Origin: Opisthocomus hoazin
Lineage: Eukaryota > Chordata > Aves > Opisthocomiformes > Opisthocomidae
Length of the DNA stretch: 64,000 nucleotides
Assembly (NCBI RefSeq): GCF_030867145.1
Contig: NC_134439.1
Coordinates: forward strand, 8,531,379 to 8,595,378
Direction: 5' to 3'
This document shows positions 1 through 11,900 of this stretch, piece by piece. Under the pieces are notes generated by a model. The model was not told where the DNA came from, searched no databases, and saw only the letters and a program-made list of their open reading frames with translations. The position numbers and the translations under genes were made by a program. Numbering within the stretch: position 1 is the first letter of the stretch; each line of letters begins with the position of its first letter.

Positions 1-2459
1 ACGTGGTTCAAGGACACGGAAGAGATGAAGGGTTTTAAGTCCCAGAAACACTCCCAGTAAAAGCATCCTCCCCAGTGGACGGGCTCCCCTGCGCACGGGG
101 AACACTGGCCTGCTGGAAAAATGCTGAGCAGCTTTATATTCAGCCAGGAGAGAAGGCTGGGAAAGACGCATTCCCTGGGCGCCTGGTTTCAGTACGCAGG
201 AGGAAGAAAGAAAGAGCAAGTGACAATGAAGGAGTGGCAGCAAGTGGGAAGGAAAACGATCGGCAGGAGACTAACACTGACGGCAGAGACTTGCGCAGCC
301 TCCTAACGAGGGTCTGAGCAGCAAGAAACAGATCAGGTATCTGCGTCTCACTGGAGGCAGGCGTACGAGGGGAGAACACAGCAGCGAGACGTTCTAGCGA
401 TCCCAGAAACGACAAAAGAACGACCTTGGAGCTGGAGAGTCCAAAGGACGAAGAGAGAGACCAAGATGACAGCGGGTGAACGGAGACGAACAGAGCAACA
501 GCAAAGAAACATGACAGGGCATCCTGGGCGAAACGAAACCGCTGCGGAGGAAGCCCAGGGCAGCTCTGCCGCGCAGGGCGGGCCGCTTGCTGCAGCTCCC
601 CTCCGTCTGGCCGCGGTCCGGACGGAGACCCCCGCCGAGCTCTGACCGCTGTGCCTCCCACGGGCGGGAGCGAACGCTGCCAACGGCGGCGGAGTGCGGA
701 GAGCTGGGGGTGCCACAACCAAATACCTTCCTCTAGCACTCCCCAGAGAAACCAGGAGTGCTGCTGGTTTGGAGGTTACTAAGCCCAGATTAAAGTTAGC
801 TATGGAAAAGACAAGTGATCTGGAACCCGTCTGCTTCAAAGAACTGAACAGAAACAGATCTCAGTTCCAAGCTTCCTGATTTGAAACGGTTACGTCTGAA
901 TGAACCCAGGGAACTCAGGCAAGGCACTGCCAGGACCCAGGAACCACGGACACGAGCACAGAGGCCACCTGAAAATTATTTTTGTGAGGGTTATCAAAAA
1001 CAAACAAACGACCTGGAATTTGTGAACAGAACAAAGAGAAAAGACTTGGCAAGAAAGGCCCCAAATTAACCAAATTGTTTCAGAAGTCAATACCGAAATA
1101 AGCACAGAGTACACAAAAAGACAAAAATGCGCTGACTAAAGGAAGTCTGAGGTTCGAGAGGCAAAGCGGTTCTACAGGAACTGCAGGAACATCAAACCGA
1201 GCTCCAAACTGCACATGAAGCAAAGCTCGGCTGGGACACGCAGAAAACGAAGAGCCAACACGGGCTGTGCGATCCGCCCAGGACAGGGACAGCCCAGAAC
1301 CCGACCAGATGAAACCCCCGCGCCGGCGCTCGACCGGGCGGCAGCGCACGAGGAGGAGAAAAGGGCAGACACCAGAACCCACTGGCGTGGTCAAGGACTG
1401 GACATGGGCTCTGCCTCTGGTGATGAAACGAAGCCAGCCTGGTTGTTACAGCCAAGTTAATTAGCCTCAGCTCGTTAAGAAGAGCATTTTCCAAGGAGAT
1501 TGTGCTCTGTCCCAGCACCAGCAGGACACACCGCTTGCATCTCCGATGACTGCAGGCACAGTTGCACTGGCACAGTGACGCTTCTTCTAGCAGCTGCCCG
1601 ACTGCCAGCACCCGGGGGGCGACGGGGCGGCGACCAGGCCCCTTTGGCTTTGTGCTCCTGCGCGGCCGCGCTGCGAGAAGCCGGGGACGGCCGCTGAGCA
1701 GCCCCGTACCAACAGCAGCGTGCGCTCGCCGCGTCGTGTTCCACACCGCAAAACACCCATTCACGCAGCATCCCGAGATACGAACGCTGTGAAAATCTCA
1801 CAGCCCCTAAAGGAGGGGACTATTGCACAGAAATTCTTCTCTGCACTCTCCTGACTCTCCCAGCAGCTCGGGGAGGGGGGAGAAGAACGGCCCCGAGCTC
1901 CGGCCTCAGCCCAGGCGCGTCCGTCCCCGCCGGGAGCTGGGCTCCAGCTCCGCCGTGATCCCGGTCCCCGACTCCTGGTGTGCTGGGGGGAGCAACAGCC
2001 ACCCAGCGCGGACAGCTCGGCTCCTCCACGGGGCTGGTTGTCAGAAGTCACCTTTTGCGGAGTCTCCTTCTCTGCAGATGTTCAGCCCCGCCTGGCCGCG
2101 ATGCTGTGCCCCCTGCTCTGGGTGACCCACAGAGGGCCCTGCCAGCCCCCGCCACGCTGGGACCCTGCGAGCCCCCCGCCCGCAGCCGGGCCCCGCGCCC
2201 CCCCCGCACCCAGCAGCCCAGCCCCCTCCTGCCCCTCCCCCCGCCAGCAGCGGGGCCCCAACCAGCACCAATAAAAAAACAACCCCACAAACACCAAACA
2301 CCCAGAGCGGCCCCCAGAGAGCCGGAGCACCCCGGGAGGGGGCGGGGGGACCCCGGGGGGGCCGCGGGCGAGCCCCGGGCGGGAGCTCGGGAGGCGCCGG
2401 CACCCGCCGGGCCCAGCCCCTCGCGGGCCCCGGGAGGCCCGGCCGGGCCCGGCGCTCAC
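1..2459 (-). other. CCDC43: CCDC43 intron 1 (left part of window), no exon recognised
   Basis: This stretch lies 3' of the splice donor of CCDC43 exon 1 on the minus strand, so it is read as intron 1. I looked on both strands for the next CCDC43 exons and found none; they must lie beyond the left edge. The only recognisable element is a CR1 3' fragment near its right end. The first 900 bases are purine-rich without an evident repeat unit, and the open frames across 140-840 are GC-driven and resemble no protein I know. Confidence 0.6.
2043..2165 (+). mobile_element. CR1 LINE 3' fragment
   Basis: About 120 bp match the 3' end seen in the other CR1 copies of this window: the segment reading as 'gagtctccttctctg...', then the 'ctgctctgggtgaccc' and 'agagggccctgccagcccc' blocks. 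It is strongly 5'-truncated, lacks the octamer tail and lies in CCDC43 intron 1, antisense to that gene. Confidence 0.8.
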
Positions 2460-2636
2460 CAGGCAGGCGGCCAGCACCCCGCGCAGGGCCTCCCGCCGCT
2501 CGCCGTCGCTCTCCTCGCCGCGGAGCAGCCCCTCGATGTAGGCGCCGTAGACGGCGCGGTCCAGGCCCAGCGCCTCCAGCCGCGCCGCCAGCCAGGCCGC
2601 GAAGCCGCCCGCCGCCTCCCCGCCGGGCGCCGCCAT
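2460..2636 (-). CDS. CCDC43: CCDC43 coding exon 1 (first 59 codons)
   Basis: Coiled-coil domain-containing protein 43, a small, broadly expressed vertebrate protein of poorly defined function. The exon reads from an ATG at 2636 leftward for 59 complete codons to a consensus donor (CTG|GTGAGC, GT at 2459-2458). The peptide has the family's N-terminal block: an Ala/Gly-rich start, then a segment like '[19 protein letters not shown]' (residues about 21-39), which I recognise from mammalian CCDC43. The rest of the protein, including the coiled coil, is off the left edge. The gene is head-to-head with DBF4B, as in mammals. The start codon is embedded in a TISU/YY1 motif, which argues for this ATG. 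Confidence 0.93.
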
Positions 2637-2640
2637 CTTG
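2629..2640 (-). promoter_or_regulatory. TISU / YY1-type start element of CCDC43
   Basis: On the minus strand the 12 bases read CAAGATGGCGGC, an exact match to the TISU consensus SAASATGGCGGC (Translation Initiator of Short 5' UTR), which also contains the YY1 core AAGATGGCGGC. The ATG inside it is the CCDC43 start codon. In known TISU genes the element acts both as a transcription element and as an initiator for mRNAs with very short leaders, so transcription probably starts within a few tens of bases to the right. Confidence 0.75.
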
Positions 2641-2978
2641 GAGCCGCGCCGCCGCCACCGCGCATGCGCGGGCGCCCGCCCCCGGGGAGGGGAGGCGAGC
2701 GCGACGGTGGCCGCGGGGGACAAAATTGTGGCGGCGCCGGGGAGGGGGGGAGCGGCTGCGCGCGGGGCTCCGACCGGCCCCCGCGGCCCGGGAGCGGCGG
2801 GACCCGGCGGGGCGGCTCCCCGGGCCCCGCTCCTTCTCGTCGGGAGCGGCGAACGGGCCGCGCTGGCTTCGCGGGGAGCGGCGTGTCCCTGCGCGGCCGC
2901 CGTCCGGCCGCCGCTAGGGGCGGGGCGGGAGTTTAAACGGCGGCGGCGGCGGCGGCGGCGGGTGCCGGTCCGGGCGCC
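2637..2978. promoter_or_regulatory. Bidirectional CpG-island promoter CCDC43/DBF4B
   Basis: 342 bp separate the two divergent start codons. The interval is very rich in C+G and CpG, has no TATA box, and contains GC-box-like stretches (for example ggggcggggcggg near 2917-2929) and a CGG triplet run. CpG density stays high into both first exons. The head-to-head arrangement and composition are typical of housekeeping bidirectional promoters. Exact start sites cannot be read from sequence. Confidence 0.75.
2938..2961 (+). repeat. (CGG)8 in DBF4B 5' UTR
   Basis: Eight uninterrupted CGG triplets end 17 bp before the DBF4B ATG, so they lie in its 5' leader or core promoter. Such runs in GC-rich leaders can be length-polymorphic. 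Confidence 0.85.
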
Positions 2979-5900
2979 ATGGCGGGCCCCGCCGCCCCCC
3001 GGCCCCTCCGCGGGAGATCCTTCTACCTCGACCTGCCGAGCGGGCGGAGCGCCAGGGAGCTGGCAGAGGCCATCGGCCGCCTCGGCGGGGTGAGCGGCCG
3101 CGGCGGGACCGGGCCTACCCCCCCCCCCCCCCCCCAATCCCCTCCCCGGCCGCGGCGGGACTGGGCCTACCCCCCCCCCCCGGGCTCGGGGACCGCGGGG
3201 CCTCCCGTTACCGGTTCCCTTCCCTTCCTGGTTGCTCCCGGTGCGGGGTTGGGCCGGGTCGCAGCGGCCCGGTCCCCGCCGGGCCTCGCCTGGCAGCCGG
3301 GGGGAGGAGGAGGCCCCTCGGCCGGCCCTGCCCGGAGCCCCCCCGGTGCGGCTGGGCCTGCTGGCGGCCGCGGCGCCGAGAGCTGCTCGGCCCTGCCTGC
3401 CCGGCAGCGGGGAGACCGGCGGCCCGGCCCCGGGGCCCTGCCGGGCGGGGAGCGGCTTGGTCCTGGGAGCCCCTTCCCGCGGGCGCTGAGCGGTCAGCGG
3501 GCGGTGGGGTGCCTGCTGGGCGGTGGTCTCTGGTTGCCTGGTTCCCCCCGGCCCCTCGCAGCAGCCCGTGGCAGCGCAGTTTTCCGGGGAGGCTGTGGGA
3601 CTGCAGGCGTTTCCTGGCATCCAGCACTGGGGGAGGCAGGGTAACGCCGGCCAAGGTCCTTCTGTGCTGTGGCTGTGTTTTTTCCCCAAGGCTTTCCCCA
3701 GAAAGCCCTCTGGACCCTTCCCCCGTGAAGCCGGTGTTTGGGGGATTCGCACGGCGTTCTGCGTGGCCTTTCCACATCTCCTCGGGGCCGGTTTTGCTCA
3801 CCAGTTCCTTACAGGCCCTTCAAAAAGCAGCGTCGCTTCGGCCTCCCGGGCTGGCGCTGAGGACAGGGCTGTGCCCAGCAGCTGGTCGTTCCTCCGCTTC
3901 ATCTTTCAGCTCCGCTGCGACTCACAAGGAGGGTTTAGTCCTCGTGGTTGTTACTGCTCGTTTTCAGACCGTTTAATCTCTGGTTGAGGCAGATCATCTC
4001 ATGTGCACCTCACAACTTCCCGAAATCCTGCCACGCTACACGCAGGTGCAAAGTCTTCCTTTAGATCTCGTTGCTGCGGTGTCTCTGCCGCCAGGATCAC
4101 GCGTTGGCTGTGAAGACGTGTCAGGAAGCTGGCGTGCGCTCTTTTCCCTTGTCTTAATGGCACCCTCATGCTGAGCTTGCCAACTTCTTTCTGTCCTCGG
4201 CTTGGATGTGCCACCAGCCCTCAGGGACATGCTTCTTGTGGCATCTCTTATTTAGCTGTGCATCTTCGAGAACCGCTTGCTCCCAGCGATCAGTTATTTC
4301 TCTACGTAGCTGCCACATGACTAGGAAATAATTTTAGCCTTTTGACTGTCCCTGTAGTTTCTTATCAACCGTCATCTTGGCTCGCTTCCCTCTGAAATGG
4401 GATCCACTGGGAGCAGAGTTCTCGTGCCTCTTGTTCCTGTGGAGATGCTGAATGCAACTACACCGTGGCCACCGTCCATAAAACAGCTCTTCAGTGGCAA
4501 TGTCCACACCCAGGTCCTGCGGGTTGTCCCGGACCGAGTTAAGGGCATCTGATGGCCTTGGACTCGTGTGTGGTGTCTGGAACTGAGCCTTGACGTAGGG
4601 GTGGTGACACCCTGGAGCGTTATTTGGACGGGCAGATTTTGATTTCCTCTCTTCTGTGCTTGCAGCCCCCTCGACCTCCCGTAACACAAGTGACCGTTGC
4701 AGGGCAGCCGGCGGTGTTGCTTGTGCCACCCCACACCGGTGGGGCCGGGATCTCCATCCCCAGGGATTCTGTGACGCAGCAGAACCGGCTTGTTCAGCGA
4801 TTTCAGCCTGCTCAGATCTCTGTCTCCCCGCGGGCCTCGCACCCGTGCGTTAGAGCCCCGTGACTCTCTGCTTTCTGGGGGGTTTCTGACGAGCTTGCTG
4901 TTGGTATCCCACGGTTTGGTTCTCCATCTCTTCCCCAGACTTCTAGCTTCTGTACAAAGGGGTGGGTGTGTGTTCTGGCTTTCTAGCTCCCTGCTGTGCT
5001 GTTCTGTGCGGAGCTGCTTGTCCCAGCTGTTCGCTTGCCACTTTATTTTGCTAAAATGTGTTCTGTGTTCCTGAGAGCAGAGCTCTTCCACAACGGTGAC
5101 GACCAGGGCCTCTTTCTCAGCTATTGCTTTTTTCTGGAACCATTGCTTGAGGAGCAGATGATGGTAGACACCATCATGGAAGTCTCAGTCTGAAGGTTCT
5201 GGTGGCTATTTACAGTGTACCTCTAGGGCGTGTGCTCTCCACGCATGGCAGGATCTCTTCTCCTTCTGGGAGACAGCAGTGAGGCATGGAAGCAGGAACT
5301 GCTTGTAGAGCTGAGTGCTTCCAGCAGCCCCTGAGCTGTCTGTGGGGTTAAGCTAAAGGCAGCAGTTGTCTCAGCTCAGAGCTGGACAGTCTCAGAGCCG
5401 CTCTGTTCTGTCTCTTGCTGCAGGTGACTGAAAGCTTCCTCAGCAAAGAAGTCAGCTACGTGATTTCCAGCAACAAAGAAGCTAAACGAGACCGTGCCAG
5501 GACTCGCACTGAGAAGCGGAGCAGTGTAACTCCAGAAGATGCCAAAGCCACGAGCCCAGTGCCTGCAGCCTCCAACGGGAGCCACACCAGACCTCACCAG
5601 AAGCCACCAGACACTGTAAGAGCTAGAAAGGTTTAGGCCACCTCCAAGTTTGGCCTAAGGGATCTGTAGAGTAGAACCTGAGACCGGTGTTGGAAGGTAC
5701 AGTTGTTCCTGCTTGCAGCAAACGTGTTGTGTGGAGCCCCTGTTCCCCGTCCGGCTGTTGGTATTTGCACGCGTGTTACCTGTATCTGCGCATCGTTGTC
5801 CGCTCAAATGCGCGTGTCCCAGCTTTGAGCTGGTCAGCAAAGCTATCTGCTGGAGTGGCAGAGGAAACGGAGGGCCTGGCTGGCTTCCCAGCAGAACAGG

Positions 5901-8900
5901 CGAGCGTCCTGATGCAGGGGTGTGTCTAGAAAAGCCAGAGAAATGTAGACAAGGTAAAACCGTTGTGGGCTCACAGACGCAGGTAGGGCAAGGCGACTGT
6001 AACTGGGGAGCAGATCTACGAGGGCAGCTTGCAAGAAGGGGTTTGTTTATGTCCTGCTCACCCTGGGATTTCTGTTCAGTAGTGCTTGTGGCCAAAGCTC
6101 CACTGTCCTGCATTGAACACTGGTGTCCACTGGAAGCTGTGACTGGGGGGAGACTACTACCCCAGTCTAGGCCACGGGCACCTCTGCCGGCTGGATCCGG
6201 GCTGCTGGTGGGAAGCCTGAGCTGAAGTCAGGGTCTCACTCGTGGTGTTTGTTCCCCTGTCCTTGCTCACAGCGCTATCTACTTCTCTCACGGAGAGCTT
6301 AACCCGTTTGCTGAAATCATTGGCTTGCAGATGAGACTCGGTCCAGGCAGCATGGCCAGGATGTTCCTAACCCTGCCAGCCTGCTGGGACGTGGCAGGCA
6401 GAGTTCCCGAGCTGAGCTGCTGCTTCCTCTTGGCTCGCTCTGGAGCGTTCACTGCTGTTCGATAAAAGCCAGGCCTTGGCCGAGCAGCCGCTTGGTGTAG
6501 ACCTAATGGGTTCCTCTTGCGGTTTGCGTTCCCTGGAAGTTCTCAGTCCTGCTCTCCTGGAGATGAAGTCTTGGCCAGAGCCATCTCCCCAGCAGAGAGA
6601 GGTATCACTGGAAATCATTCCTGCTGGACAGCCATGCTCCCCTCGGCTTGCCGCTGCCTGCTAGCTCTGTGCTTTAACGGAGTGCTTGGCTTCTTTCCCT
6701 GCAGGCCCTGATCAGCAGGGGAAAGGAACTGCTGCAGAAGGCCATGAAGAACCAGGTGAGCAGCGTGTGGCTGGGCTGTTCTCCGGCTGGTGGTGTACAA
6801 AGTACTGCTGAGCAGGGCAGAACCAGTGCCAGCCACTTCTCCAGAGCCCCTGCCTGCCGAAGGGAGCAGGTTCTGGGGCTGGTAAAGGTATGAAGCGGCT
6901 GCTTGTGGCTCTGCAGAGCATTGTGCAGTGCTCCTGGGCACTGCTCCGCATGGATGCGTGTCATCTGTCCGTGTTGGCACTTCTAAGGCCTGTCCCAGCG
7001 ATCTGGGTGTTCAACACAAGAAAATTATTAGCAGAAGACCCCTTGTTAGATGAATTTTCAGCCTAGAAAGAACAAAAGCCACATAGCTGGGGCAAAAGGC
7101 TCCCCTGGAGTCCTTTCACTGATATCACAAGTGGCCAAAAGAATCGTGATGCCCACTTAGAAGCTCATGCTATAGCGGGGATTAAAAATTTGACCTAGAT
7201 GCTGCTGTTAATTTGGGGTGGATAAAGCATGAGTTCGAACCTTTTCTGCTGTGCCCTGATGTTAATAACGGCGACGCGATGTCTAAACTCGACTCAGAGC
7301 TGCCTGTGCTGGCGCAGCCGTCTCTTCGAGCTGTACCTTGCCAAGCCTCTCTGTTCGTACAGGACGCCTGCAGTGGCAGCAGTATCCTGGCCAACGCTCG
7401 CCTGTGGGGAGTCCAGATCTTGCACGTGGATGGTATCCTTCTCTGGAGGCTGGGATTTAGCTGTTGCTAATTAGCGGTTTTTGAGACGGGTGGAGCAGAA
7501 GTGATGTAGCGAGTGCGGCGCAGGAGAAGGAAGAATTGCAGGCAATACCCAGTACGTGGCTGGTTCCGCCGTGGCTGGCTGGGCCGGCCCTTCAAACACC
7601 AGACGAACTTGTGCGTGTGGAGCATGCCACTGTCACACTTACAGCAGCAAACACTGAGCACGTTGTAAGATACCGAAGCTGTAACACTGGAAAATGTTAA
7701 CAGCTTGGTCAGTGCGTTAGTTCGTTCCAGAACGACCATTTTTCCTAATTGACCTGGAAGTACTGACCATAATGGCAGGATTTGGTCATTTTTAATGAGG
7801 AAGGGCTGATGGTGGAGGCTCTGTGCTGAAAGGCGCTCCCCGTCTCGGTGATGAATGGGGAGGGGGTGACGGGAAAGACAGATGGTGAAACTGGTTCTAA
7901 GAATAGGTCTGGAGTCAAAGGCTCCTGAGCGTCCCATGACAGTGACATACAGCCGTGGCTGAGCCCGGCTGGGTGCGTGGTGGAGGCAGCCGCTGCTGCT
8001 GCGCCTTCCCTGAACCGCAGCGGTGCTGCCGGCCCGTCGGGGCTTTCGAATGCAGGGTCTGGGCTGCGCGCCGCAAAATTCCTGACGGCGTCTTGTTTCT
8101 GCAGAGACCTAAAGCCAGCCTCCAGCTCTGCTAAAGAGCAGACAGCGGGGCCGTTCCCTCAAAGCACGCTTGCTAGTTGTCCTTGTGGGCAAGTGAGCCG
8201 TGCAGCGGGGATGCTCTGCCGGGCGAGAGCGGGCTCGGGCGCTGCGGGCGGTTCCCCAGCGCAGGCGGGGAGTTACCCCTGTGCTGCAGTCGGAGGGGAA
8301 CAGCTCGCCTCCTCTTGTGGAGCTGTGGCTCTTTGACATCCCACCTGCGCAGAAATGTTGTCGTATGTTCAACAGCTGCTGCACGCCGTCTCAGGAGCAA
8401 GGAAACGGTGCCAGAAGACCGAGGTAACTGCCTTAACTCCAGCCCGTTCGAGGTGCTCGCGATCCCTCAGTAGCTCTGAGCTGTCCTTCTAGCTCCTCTA
8501 GTGCTGATGGACGCGTAAGCAGGGTGATGTCCTAGGCTTTCACCCAGCACTGGGTGATCTGGGGGTTCTGCTTATTGATGAAGACAAAATTCAAAGAATT
8601 TTTCCTTTTATAAAGTGGGGCTAAAACCAGAGGAGATTGAGGCAGCCTTTAATATCAACATCATCTGCAGCACAGCCAGTACTGACGTTGACTTGTAAGG
8701 GGCTAAGGGTAAAACAAAGACCACGGGCGGCTAGTACCCTGGCTTTGAAGTATTTTTTAATGGGTTGGAGAGGTCAGTGAGAAGGTAGGGCATAAGAGCA
8801 CAGAGTGGCAGCCTGGTTACTGTATTTACACTGACTCTAGGTAACTTGGGAGACAAAATACCAGGGGGAGGTGATAGAGTCTCTGATGCAGGAGCTCTGA

Positions 8901-11900
8901 AGTGGTGGGTGAGACTGCTGTCATCTTGCTCTGCTGCTCTGGGATCGGTAATTACAGTTCTGCTGTGCTGGCTCCCGTACTAAATATGTCGCTTTCTCCT
9001 TCAGACAAAATGCCTTCCATCCGGATCAAGGGTTCGCAGAGGTAGGCCTGGAAGTTGTGCTCCTATTTACGCTCAGGTGCGGAGCTGCTTGAAGAAGCCC
9101 CGTTTAGAATTTGAAAATCCATGTGAAACTTCAGCAATCAAAAATATGCCGACTGCTGAGGCGGTTTCTGTGGCATGGGTTTTGCAGCTCCTTGTCCGAG
9201 TCGAGCGGCAGCCTCATAGAGCTGCGGATGTTACGCCTCGCGTTTCAGGCAGTCCTGTGCAGCCTGCTGTAGGTGACCCTGCTTCGGCAGGGGGGTTGGA
9301 CTGGATGACCCACAGAGGTCCCTTCCAACCCCTACTATTCTGTGATTCTGTGATTCTGAAAAATCCCATAAGCAGCTTCCAGCGCGGCTTCCAGAGTCCC
9401 AGGCCACCTCAGAGCCGTGCTGCTGGCGCTGCGCGCTGAATCCGCTGGCTCAAACCAAAGGTTTGAAGAATAACGCATCCCCCAGAGGAGAGCGTGTTCC
9501 TCGCAGCCCACTCGCTGCTGTTAGGCTGAAATGTGCTGCTGAGGCACCGATCCAGGGACAACGCTTCCAAAGGAGGGGGTGGGGGAAACCAGGTTCTCAT
9601 CTGCAATTAGACAAGAGCCAATTGTGGTGCTGAGATTGGCACCGGTGACGTAAGTGGCTTGGTGACTGGGCCGCCTTTGCTCGGCGGAGAGTGCGCGCTC
9701 AGTGACACCCCGGAGCAGGCTCCAGCCTGGATTCCGTGCGTGACGCCTGGAAGATCATTTTCCAGTGTAGGGGGGAAGGTGGTGACGAAAGGCTTGAGAA
9801 GCTGCCGGCGCAGGCAGATTGTCTGCTGCAAGCTCAGGGCATTGAGCGCACGCTGAGCCCTGCCTGGGGACTTGTGGCGACAGCGGAGCCGCTTGTCACC
9901 ATCCGGCGCTCTGCCACGAGAGCCCGGGACCCGCGCGCCCGGCCGGGTCTCGTCTGGGGCCCGCAGCGTGGCCGTGCTTGCAGAAGGGCTGAGCCTTTGG
10001 CAGCGTTTGCTTGGAAAAATTGGTCCTGTGCTTGAAGAGCTGATTCAGTGGGGTGGCGGCACGTTTGGTGCAGGCTCAGCATGGGGCTCGGGGAGCTCAC
10101 GGGTGAGGACTGGTGGGCTCGGCCTTGCCGGAGGGGGAGGTTAAAATTTCTTCGGAGGAAATGGCATCGAGTGCCAGGATCACGAGAAAACAAACGGCCT
10201 CGCCCTTCGGAGGCGGTGAGGGAGGCACAAGAGCTCTGGTTCCGGGCTCAGGCAGGCGCCCTGGGGGAATACCTTGGCGTTTGGTTGTTTCTTGGCCGGA
10301 TCTGAGCTCGGATTTCCAGGCTGAGCGTAACGTTATCGCTTGCGAGTTGAGCGGACCTGCGAGCCCGGAGGGACCTGGCAGCCTCCTCTCCCAGCCTGGC
10401 TCTGAAAGCCTTTTCCCCGAATGCGCTGCTGAGGCTTTCTTCTGCTCCCTTAATGTGTGTATATACATAAAATGCCTCTGTAGGAAGCGTAGCTGCTGTT
10501 TGCCCTCCTCAGGGACCAAGCACACACCAGGTATTGCTCTGTAGTAGTGTTCTCGTGCCAGGCTTGGCCACGCAGCAGGCTGGTTTGTCTCCAGCAGCTC
10601 TTGCTGCTTTGACTGAACTGCCCTGACCGGAGCCACACTGAGCTCAAGGGCAAGGGCAGGGTCCTGCACCTGGGGAGGAACAACCCCAGGCACCAGCACA
10701 GGCTTGGGGTGGACCTGCTGGAGAGCAGCTCTGTGGAGAGGGACTGGGAGTGCTGGGGGACGACAGGGTGACCATGAGCCAGCAGCATGCCCTGGGTGCC
10801 AAGAAGGCCAAGGGGATCCTGGGGTGCATCAAGAGGAGTGTGGGCAGCAGGGCGAGGGAGGTTCTCCTCCCCCTCTGCTCTGCCCTGGGGAGGCCCCAGC
10901 TGCAGTGCTGGGTCCAGTGCTGGGCTCCCCAGTTCAAGAAAGATGAGGAGCTACTGGAGAGAGCCCAGCGCAGGGCTACGAGGATGAGGAGGGGACTGGA
11001 GCATCTGTCTTCCGAGGAGAGGCTGAGGGAGCTGGGCTTGTTCAGCCTGGAGAAGAGAAGGCTGAGAGGGGACCTTAGAAATGCCTCTAAATATCTGCAG
11101 GGTGGGGGTCAGGAGGACGGGGCCAGACTCTTTCCAGTGGTGCCCAGCGACAGGACAAGGGGCAACGGGCACAAACTGGAGCAGAGGAAGCTCCAGCTGA
11201 ACCCGAGGAAGAACTTCTTCCCTCTGAGGGTGACAGAGCCCTGGCCCAGGCTGCCCAGGGAGGCTGTGGAGTCTCCTTCTCTGGAGATATTCCAGCCCCG
11301 CCTGGACGCGGTGCTGTGCAGCTGCTCTGGGTGACCCTGCTTGGGCAGGGGGTTGGGCTGGGTGACCCCAGAGGTCCCTGCCAGCCCCAACCATTCTGTG
11401 ATGCTGTGACTCTGAGCTGTTGCGTAAAGGTAAATGGAGACAAGAGGTGCTGGAAGGTTCGACGCAGCGCTCTGTGCTTGCGCAGCTGGTGCTGCAGTTT
11501 GTTCCTTACAAACTCATCTCTCGTTGGGTGGCCTGTTGCCCCGAGGATGCGGGACAGTGTTTAGGATTCGAGTCAGAAGGGGAGGCTTGGGGTTAGGCTG
11601 CTGGCTGAGAAGACAGAGAAGACATTAAAGACGCGAGGGGCTTAGCTGGATGGGCTTTGGCCGGTGCGGGCAGCCCGCGGTGGGCTGCCCCGAGGGCTCG
11701 GCCGCCCTGCTGAACGCTGGGGTCAGCTACCCAGGGAGCTGTGCCGGCTGCGCTTGGCTGTTGCTTGGCATTCACAGGCGTGGGAAGCGCCGGTGAGCTT
11801 GGCTCTGCAGCCCAGTTCTGCTGGGGAGGGAATGAGGAGGTCGCGGATTTGGCCAGGGCAGCTCCTAACCAGCTTTCTTTCTGGCAGGCAAACTGAAGCC

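Noticed and set aside
2082-3752. Minus-strand open frame of 556 codons across the CCDC43/DBF4B promoter
   Set aside because: It contains CCDC43 exon 1 in frame, but the exon has a clear splice donor and the rest is GC-rich promoter and DBF4B intron without similarity.
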